Positions 59,246 to 64,000 of a stretch of DNA of 64,000 nt are shown here, one piece after another; position 1 is the first letter of the stretch, and each line of letters begins with the position of its first letter. The DNA comes from Pontibacter actiniarum (lineage in GTDB: Bacteria; Bacteroidota; Bacteroidia; Cytophagales; Hymenobacteraceae), in contig NZ_CP021235.1 in the NCBI RefSeq assembly GCF_003585765.1, positions 3,100,001 through 3,164,000 on the forward strand, given 5' to 3'. The notes below the pieces were generated by a model that saw only the letters and a program-made list of their open reading frames with translations, did not search any database and was not told where the DNA came from. Both the position numbers and the translations under genes were made by a program.

Positions 59246-60175
59246 TTAATGTGCGCTTTTCTCGCCGGCAGTAACCGCTATGGGCAGGAAGTTCTGCTTA
59301 GGCGGTAGCGGGCATGTGGCGTAGCCCGTAAAGGCGCAAGGCGGGCTGTAGGCTTTGTTAAAGTCAATAACCGTTTTGCCATCTGCCCCTGGCTTCGGTA
59401 TGTACAGGTAGCGACCGGAGCCGTAGGTTTCGGTGCCGTTGGTTTTATCGGCGAAAATAATGAACAGCTCCTCGCCTTCTTCCAGCGCATCGAGGCGGTG
59501 CTGCTGGCCGTTAACCGTAAACACGACCGCGCCCGGTGAAGGCTCCTGCGACGTCTGCCCCAGCACGTTGGTAATAGCGATCTGCTTTGGCAGCGGGTTC
59601 TGTTCCAGCCTTGCCTCCAGCCGCCACTCCGGCTGCACCGGATAGCGCTCTATACCTGAAAAGCTCTGGCGCGCCGCGTTCTCAGCATCCCACAACCTAA
59701 CGCCATACTTATCTCCGCGCCTGATCACTACCCACTTCAGAGAGCCGTGGCGCATTTCGGGTGCGTGCTCCATGCCGGCAGTATAAATCACCGCCTGCTG
59801 CTGCACGGGTACGCTATCCAGCGTAACCTCAGCTGCTTTGTTCACCTGCAGCTTCACCTCATCCCCTTCAAGTATAAAACTACCAGCCTGGGCCGCTATT
59901 TTGCCTTCCGGAAACACAATCGCGTTGCTTTCATCACTGCCAAAGGTATTGCTGCCGGGCTCCAGCCAGTACAACCCCGACAGCGCCAGCCAGCTATCCT
60001 CTTTCTGCAGGTTCTCCACCCGCTCTGCGTGCCACTTGTCTATACTTGCGACGTAACTGGTATCAGCCTCAGCTGTGGCAGTAGCGGAGCCTTGCCTGTC
60101 TGCCTCAGGTTGGTTTTGGGAGCAGGAGGCAAGTATAAATCCTGCCAAGCCACAGGCTATAATGATTCTTTTCAT
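59246..60175 (-). CDS. DUF1684 family lipoprotein
   Basis: 309 residues from the ATG at 60173-60175, chosen because it opens a lipoprotein signal (MKRIIIACGLAGFILASC). The family pattern is clear: DSWLALSGLYWLEPGSNTFG near residues 60-80, GVRLWDAENAARQSF near 160, and the C-terminal block NKAYSPPCAFTGYATCPLPP with its two Cys. DUF1684 (PF07920) proteins are widespread and of unknown function. Single gene with an inverted repeat behind it. Confidence 0.9.
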   Translation of the reverse strand: MKRIIIACGLAGFILASCSQNQPEADRQGSATATAEADTSYVASIDKWHAERVENLQKEDSWLALSGLYWLEPGSNTFGSDESNAIVFPEGKIAAQAGSFILEGDEVKLQVNKAAEVTLDSVPVQQQAVIYTAGMEHAPEMRHGSLKWVVIRRGDKYGVRLWDAENAARQSFSGIERYPVQPEWRLEARLEQNPLPKQIAITNVLGQTSQEPSPGAVVFTVNGQQHRLDALEEGEELFIIFADKTNGTETYGSGRYLYIPKPGADGKTVIDFNKAYSPPCAFTGYATCPLPPKQNFLPIAVTAGEKSAH

Positions 60176-60478
60176 TTCTAAGATTGAGGTATTCTTTGAT
60201 AAACTGAAAGGCAAAGGTACAAACTACGGGCATGAGCCACAGGCAAAAGTGCAGACCTTGTTCCCTGCCCGCAGGGCGCACAGCTTTTAGGATGCACTGC
60301 CCCGGCATTCATGGGAAAGACTATATCAACTTTGGGCTTTTTGCAAGAACTCGTCCTTCGGCTAAAAAACCTGTTTATAAAAAAGCTCCTCCCACAGAAA
60401 AACAGGCTTTTATAAGTGGTTGAAAAGGGCTCTGCCAGACAGATAAGTATAGGATAAAGCGGTCTCTTTTGAAAGCGC

Positions 60479-61522
60479 TCAGGCGCGCTGCTCAGAGTCC
60501 GGTACGTCATAGCAAAGCTGCCGGTAAGCCATCGGAGGCATGCCTGTCCATTTTTTGAAGGAGCGGGAGAAAACGCTTGGTTCGGCAAAGCCCAGCAGGT
60601 AAGCAATGTCGGAGATGGTCTGCTGGTTGTCCTGCAGGTGCTGTACGGCGATCTCCTTACGGACTTCGTTCAGCAGCGCCTGGTAAGTTGTTCCCTCTTC
60701 CTTTAGCTTAGCCTGCAGGCTGCGCACGCTTATGGCCATACTCCGGGAAACGCTGTTTATACCTGGCTCCTCACCCTTCAGCTGCTTTGCAATCTCTTGC
60801 TGCACCCGCTCCCGTAGCGTACTCGGCTCAAACAGCCTCTGCAGGTACGCATCGGCATACTTCTCGAACAGCTGGTTTAGCTCCGCGTTGGCCGACACCA
60901 CCGGCAACTGCAGGCAAGCGGCCTCAAACACAAGGCCGCTGTAGGCTGCGTTAAACACCAGTTCAGCCCCGGCAAAGATCCGCTCGTGCTCGGCTACATT
61001 TCCAGGTGCAGGATAGGCCAGCAGCACCTTTTTATACTTTATCTCCTGCCCCACCAGTGCCGGAAAAGCGTTCTTGTAGATCACCAGCTCCGAGTCCAGC
61101 GCATGGCGCGGGTGCTGCAGCGCCGGGCTTGCCACCTCCAGCTTTACCAGCGCCTGCTCTCCCTGCACCTCCAGGCTCGTCCGGATGGCGCCGCAAATGA
61201 TATCCTGGTACTTGCACAGCTTCAGCAACGACTCCTGCAGTGTGGCGGCATTCATCATCACGTAAGCAATGGTGCCCATAGAGGTCGGGTTGATCGCCTC
61301 GGCCACGTGCAGGGCCAGGTCGGGGTCTTGGGTGGCAGCGACGGCAGCACGCCACAGGTCCTGCGCCATCTCCACCGGGATACGGGCATTTACATCCTGC
61401 ACCAGCCGCTGGTCCAGGCCCACCTGCCGGCAGATATGCCCCACATCCTGCCCCTGCTGGCGCAAAACGTGCAGCAGCAGCCCTACCGATGGCGCGCTTA
61501 AGGAGTGAGCTTCCTGAGTCAT
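60479..61522 (-). CDS. AraC-family transcriptional regulator
   Basis: 347 residues. The N-terminal ligand domain resembles the arabinose-binding-like domain (PF12625) of OruR/ArgR-type AraC proteins (INPTSMGTIAYVMMNAATLQE near 77-97). The C-terminal DNA-binding domain has two helix-turn-helix units: SVRSLQAKLKEEGTTYQALL, and ISDIAYLLGFAEPSVFSRSF followed by KKWTGMPP. It likely senses a small molecule. A 20-base palindrome lies 64 bases upstream of its start, in the spacer it shares with the divergent gene at 61613. Confidence 0.92.
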   Translation of the reverse strand: MTQEAHSLSAPSVGLLLHVLRQQGQDVGHICRQVGLDQRLVQDVNARIPVEMAQDLWRAAVAATQDPDLALHVAEAINPTSMGTIAYVMMNAATLQESLLKLCKYQDIICGAIRTSLEVQGEQALVKLEVASPALQHPRHALDSELVIYKNAFPALVGQEIKYKKVLLAYPAPGNVAEHERIFAGAELVFNAAYSGLVFEAACLQLPVVSANAELNQLFEKYADAYLQRLFEPSTLRERVQQEIAKQLKGEEPGINSVSRSMAISVRSLQAKLKEEGTTYQALLNEVRKEIAVQHLQDNQQTISDIAYLLGFAEPSVFSRSFKKWTGMPPMAYRQLCYDVPDSEQRA

Positions 61523-61585
61523 GGTACAAAGTATGGTTGCTGTAAAAATAACAGATCGCTTAACTAGATACAGCGATAGCTTGAC

Positions 61586-61605
61586 AAGGTATAATTTTAT
61601 ACCTT
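61586..61605. promoter_or_regulatory. 20-base palindrome, candidate operator
   Basis: AAGGTATAA and TTATACCTT are perfect 9-base arms with TT between. It ends 8 bases before the start codon at 61613 and lies in the AraC divergent spacer. Nearly the same sequence recurs at 63481-63502 within a coding region. Confidence 0.5.
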
Positions 61606-61612
61606 AGAATAT

Positions 61613-61996
61613 ATGAAAAGTATGACAGAGCTTGACGGCCTGACCGGAAAAGAAGTAACACAGGCCTTTACGCTACACGACCTGGAGCAGGGGTGGCTAC
61701 AGCAGGTAGTGTTTCAGGTGGAGGATACTTACCTGGTGGTGAAGGTAGACGCTGACACGGACGAGGTTATACTTGACTTACTTGCAGCGATGGACTTACA
61801 GGCGCTGGACAAGCAGTTCAGCAGAACACAGCTCTCGAACCAGCGCAAGCGCATCAGCTACCTCTGGCGCATGACCAACCAGCGCGGCTACGAAGATGGT
61901 TTTCAGCTGGAGTTCGACGACATGGAAGGCACCAGCGTGCAAGTGCTGGCAGAGGCGTCGCGGCTGTACCTGACCATCTTCCAACGGTACCGATAA
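61613..61996 (+). CDS. Small acidic cytoplasmic protein, unknown
   Basis: 127 residues; a second ATG at 61622 is possible. The pattern VVFQVEDTYLVVKVDADTDEVILDLL (residues about 32-57) and a late ASRLYLTIFQRYR suggest a small alpha/beta domain. It resembles immunity-like or DUF6334-like proteins in shape, but I cannot name the family with confidence. It is divergent from the AraC regulator with a 20-base palindrome close to its start, so regulation by it is possible. Confidence 0.7.
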   Translation: MKSMTELDGLTGKEVTQAFTLHDLEQGWLQQVVFQVEDTYLVVKVDADTDEVILDLLAAMDLQALDKQFSRTQLSNQRKRISYLWRMTNQRGYEDGFQLEFDDMEGTSVQVLAEASRLYLTIFQRYR

Positions 61997-62324
61997 GCCA
62001 CCGGGCTGTACAGGAAAACGATGAAGTGGCACACGCTAACCTTCCTGCTCTTTCTCTGCCGCCGCAACTGCTTTGCTTAGAGTTTGTGGGGGAAAACCGG
62101 CAGTGGCTGCATGAAAAGAGCGCTGCGCCAGCAGCAACGGTTTACCTGTTGCTGAAAAGGCAGAAGCCAAGTCCCTCACGCCAAACACCGCTCGTGGGCA
62201 ATGCAACGCCGGCAGTAAGACTGGGGAAGCTTATACTTTGATCAACCTCTGAACGATGAAGGCTAGAACCTGCAACTGTCATGGGCTTTGAGAAAGAAGT
62301 ATCAGCACCATCACAACCTATAGA
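61997..62324. other. Spacer without a supported gene
   Basis: About 330 bases. A 71-codon plus-strand frame (62026-62241) has no convincing protein pattern. One TATACTT word lies at 62232-62238. I see no repeat or RNA structure before the terminator at 62325. Confidence 0.4.
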
Positions 62325-62370
62325 GTAAAAAAAGAGCTTTTGGCACTGCAAAGGAACACCGAAAGCCCTC
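62325..62370 (-). terminator. Probable intrinsic terminator after the ABC ATPase gene
   Basis: On the minus strand GGGCTTTCGGTG pairs with TGCCAAAAGCTC, allowing two mismatches and G-T pairs, followed by seven T. Confidence 0.55.
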
Positions 62371-62391
62371 ACATCATTCAATGCAAAGAAA

Positions 62392-63087
62392 CTACACCGT
62401 GAAGTATGTCTCCAGCTCTTTAAGCGTGTTTTCGTTTGTCTGCATGTCCTGCACCAGCTGCCCTTTCTCCAGGATCACAATGCGCTCGCATACTTCTATC
62501 ACATGGCTCAGGTCGTGGCTGGAGATCAGCATGGTCATGCGCTTCTGCTCACGCAGGGTTCGCAGCAGGTTCTTGAGTCGGATCTGAGAACTGGGGTCGA
62601 GGTTGGCGAAAGGCTCATCCAGGATCAGCAACTCCGGATTAGAGAGCGCGGCAGCGGCAATACCTATTTTCTTCTGGTTACCTTTCGAGAAATCACGGAT
62701 GTACTTGCGCTGGTGCAGGATCTCTTCGTTAAACAGGTCCATGAACGGCAGCAGGCGCTCGGTAATGTCGCCATCCGAGAGGCCGTGCAGGTCGCCGATA
62801 AACTTGAAGTACTCCTCCGCCGTCAGGTAGTCGATCAGGAAGCCCTCGTCCAGGTGAGAGCCGGTGTACTCCTTCCACTCCTCCGACTTAGCCACGTTTA
62901 TGCCTTTGGAGTAAACTTCGCCTTTGCTCGGCCGGATCAGGTCCAGCACCATCCGGAACAGCGTGGTTTTGCCGGCCCCGTTGTTACCGACCAACCCAAC
63001 CGCCTCTCCAGCGGCAACGCTTAGCTCCGGTATGTTTACAACCACCTTGCCGCTGTATATTTTCTCAATGCTTTTTACCTCTATCAT
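62392..63087 (-). CDS. ABC transporter ATP-binding protein
   Basis: 231 residues. Walker A GNNGAGKTTLF near 34-44, signature FSKGNQKK near 133, Walker B LLILDEPFANLDP near 153, switch His in SSHDLSHV. It is the downstream gene of a pair with the membrane protein at 63147, 59 bases apart, so together they form an ABC-2-like exporter. The substrate is unknown. Confidence 0.93.
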   Translation of the reverse strand: MIEVKSIEKIYSGKVVVNIPELSVAAGEAVGLVGNNGAGKTTLFRMVLDLIRPSKGEVYSKGINVAKSEEWKEYTGSHLDEGFLIDYLTAEEYFKFIGDLHGLSDGDITERLLPFMDLFNEEILHQRKYIRDFSKGNQKKIGIAAAALSNPELLILDEPFANLDPSSQIRLKNLLRTLREQKRMTMLISSHDLSHVIEVCERIVILEKGQLVQDMQTNENTLKELETYFTV

Positions 63088-63146
63088 GTGCTGGGGGAGT
63101 TATCTTATCAAGGATGTTTTTAAAGTCTTATACTTTGTCGCTCTGC

Positions 63147-64000
63147 CTAGTCCTGCCGAAAGCCGGAGGCCAGTTTATACTTATGCTTCAGGAACCAGTT
63201 CGCCGTCCAGTGCAGCATTTGCTTCTGAAAGGCAAAGCCAGCCAGCCCTAGTAGCCCGATGGCAACAACACCCAGGTCGGGCACGCCCATAAACTTAAAG
63301 GGCAGGTAGATGAGGACAGGCAGGAGCATCATCGGCAGCATCATCACAAAGCGGGAGGCGCCTACGCCCTGCCAGCTAAAGGCGGAGCCCTTGCTCAGGT
63401 CCAGGCGGTTGGTGTTGTACACGGAAAAGAAGAAAATGATGAACGTGTTCACGCCGATGTTAAAAAGCAGGGCGGCTGTATTGACAAGTATAATTTTATA
63501 CCCGAAAAAGCCGTAAGGCAGCGTGAGCAGGTAAGCTAGCGTAACCACGGACACAAAAATCCACAGCTTGGCCGCATAGAACTGGTAGGGCGAAATACGC
63601 CGGGTAAGGATGGCGTCGAAGTGGCCACTCTGCCAGCTGGGCACAAACTGGCCGTAGTTGAACATCGGCATGCCCGTAATTATGATGCCCACGAAAATCA
63701 GCACCACAAAGCTGTCCAGGTAGCTCTCGTTCCGGTAGAAGATCAGCCCGTAGAACAGGAAAAACAACGACATGGTCAGGAGCGACTTAGAGCGTTTGTG
63801 CCGCCAGATAAGCTTTATTTCCAGCTCTATCAGCTTGCCTATCTCCCCGAACCGTCTCAGGAAGGCGATGCCCTTACCTTCTGCCCTCGTTGTTTTGCGA
63901 ATGGCCAGCTCCTCCGGGTAGGTATGGTTTTTCAGGTACTGAAAGTTAAGCGCGTACGCAGCCGCCACCAGCAGCACCGGCACTACCGCCAGCCACGGCC
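63147..64000 (-). CDS. ABC-associated membrane protein (DUF5687-like), N-terminus cut by window edge
   Basis: The frame remains open past a GTG at 63983 to the edge at 64000, so the true start lies outside. The visible 284 residues have several hydrophobic helices: SLLTMSLFFLFYGLIFY, FVVLIFVGIIITGMPMF and LPMMLLPVLIYLPFKFMG. A polar GQFVPSWQSGHFDAILTRRI segment with RISPYQFYAAKLW is recalled from DUF5687 membrane proteins of Bacteroidota, which accompany an ABC ATPase as here. It contains the near copy of the 61586 palindrome. Probable permease; substrate unknown. Confidence 0.82.
   Translation of the reverse strand, partial: PWLAVVPVLLVAAAYALNFQYLKNHTYPEELAIRKTTRAEGKGIAFLRRFGEIGKLIELEIKLIWRHKRSKSLLTMSLFFLFYGLIFYRNESYLDSFVVLIFVGIIITGMPMFNYGQFVPSWQSGHFDAILTRRISPYQFYAAKLWIFVSVVTLAYLLTLPYGFFGYKIILVNTAALLFNIGVNTFIIFFFSVYNTNRLDLSKGSAFSWQGVGASRFVMMLPMMLLPVLIYLPFKFMGVPDLGVVAIGLLGLAGFAFQKQMLHWTANWFLKHKYKLASGFRQD

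Overview
The window reads as chromosomal DNA of a Bacteroidota bacterium, most likely a Cytophagales/Hymenobacteraceae member such as Pontibacter. This placement is inferred from several signs: two large Oar-like and one smaller TonB-dependent receptor, many secreted lipoproteins, the bacillithiol gene bshA, a clustered hpt-adk-obg set, a SerB-SerA fusion, promoters of the Bacteroidota type (TTG, about 19-23 nt, TAnnTTTG), and a base composition a little above half G+C. No phage, insertion sequence, CRISPR array or rRNA operon is visible. It is mainly a core-genome stretch with surface-protein islands.

Layout. 1-3.3 kb (-): two tandem rhomboid proteases (the second cut by the window edge) and mutL. 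3.8-11.1 kb (+): a secreted NagZ-type glycosidase fused to a beta-lactamase-fold hydrolase, bshA, then a serine pathway of SerB-SerA fusion plus SerC. 11.2-12.4 kb: two small membrane proteins and an IscA-type Fe-S carrier. 12.9-24.9 kb (-): a ChaN-like protein, a DUF6624-like lipoprotein, an ABC-2 exporter pair, grpE-dnaJ, hpt/adk/obg, a K+-dependent membrane pyrophosphatase and an M42 peptidase. 25-32.7 kb: a TPR protein, the UDP-xylose pair ugd-uxs, an alpha/beta hydrolase, a GlcD-type flavoprotein and an NlpC/P60 lipoprotein. 32.8-44.1 kb: the surface-uptake island, with two paralogous Oar-like receptors flanking a divergent receptor plus repeat-lipoprotein operon. 44.2-64 kb: tRNA-Ala(GGC), a DUF2267 protein, the cysE-cysM cysteine operon, two tandem paralogous lipoproteins (one with a TQGYWK tail), an MFS carrier, aldehyde dehydrogenase, two small membrane proteins with a possible PH-like domain, a HEAT-cyclophilin lipoprotein, a VOC protein, a thioredoxin-like protein, a nucleotide-sugar-epimerase-like protein, a DUF1684 lipoprotein, an AraC regulator and an ABC ATPase/permease pair running off the end.

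How the parts fit. SerB-SerA and SerC make serine, CysE and CysM turn serine into cysteine, and BshA starts bacillithiol, which needs cysteine, so the window holds much of a low-molecular-weight thiol supply line, although the genes are not contiguous. Ugd and Uxs make UDP-glucuronate and UDP-xylose for surface glycans. Strong symmetrical hairpin terminators separate most transcription units.

The most unusual signal is not a gene. The heptamer AAGTATA/TATACTT occurs about 53 times by hand count (roughly six expected from base composition), on both strands equally, in genes and spacers, and inside genes in three different reading frames. A second non-gene signal is a small dispersed inverted repeat with arms GGCGCAAG and CTTGTGCC, found only in spacers.
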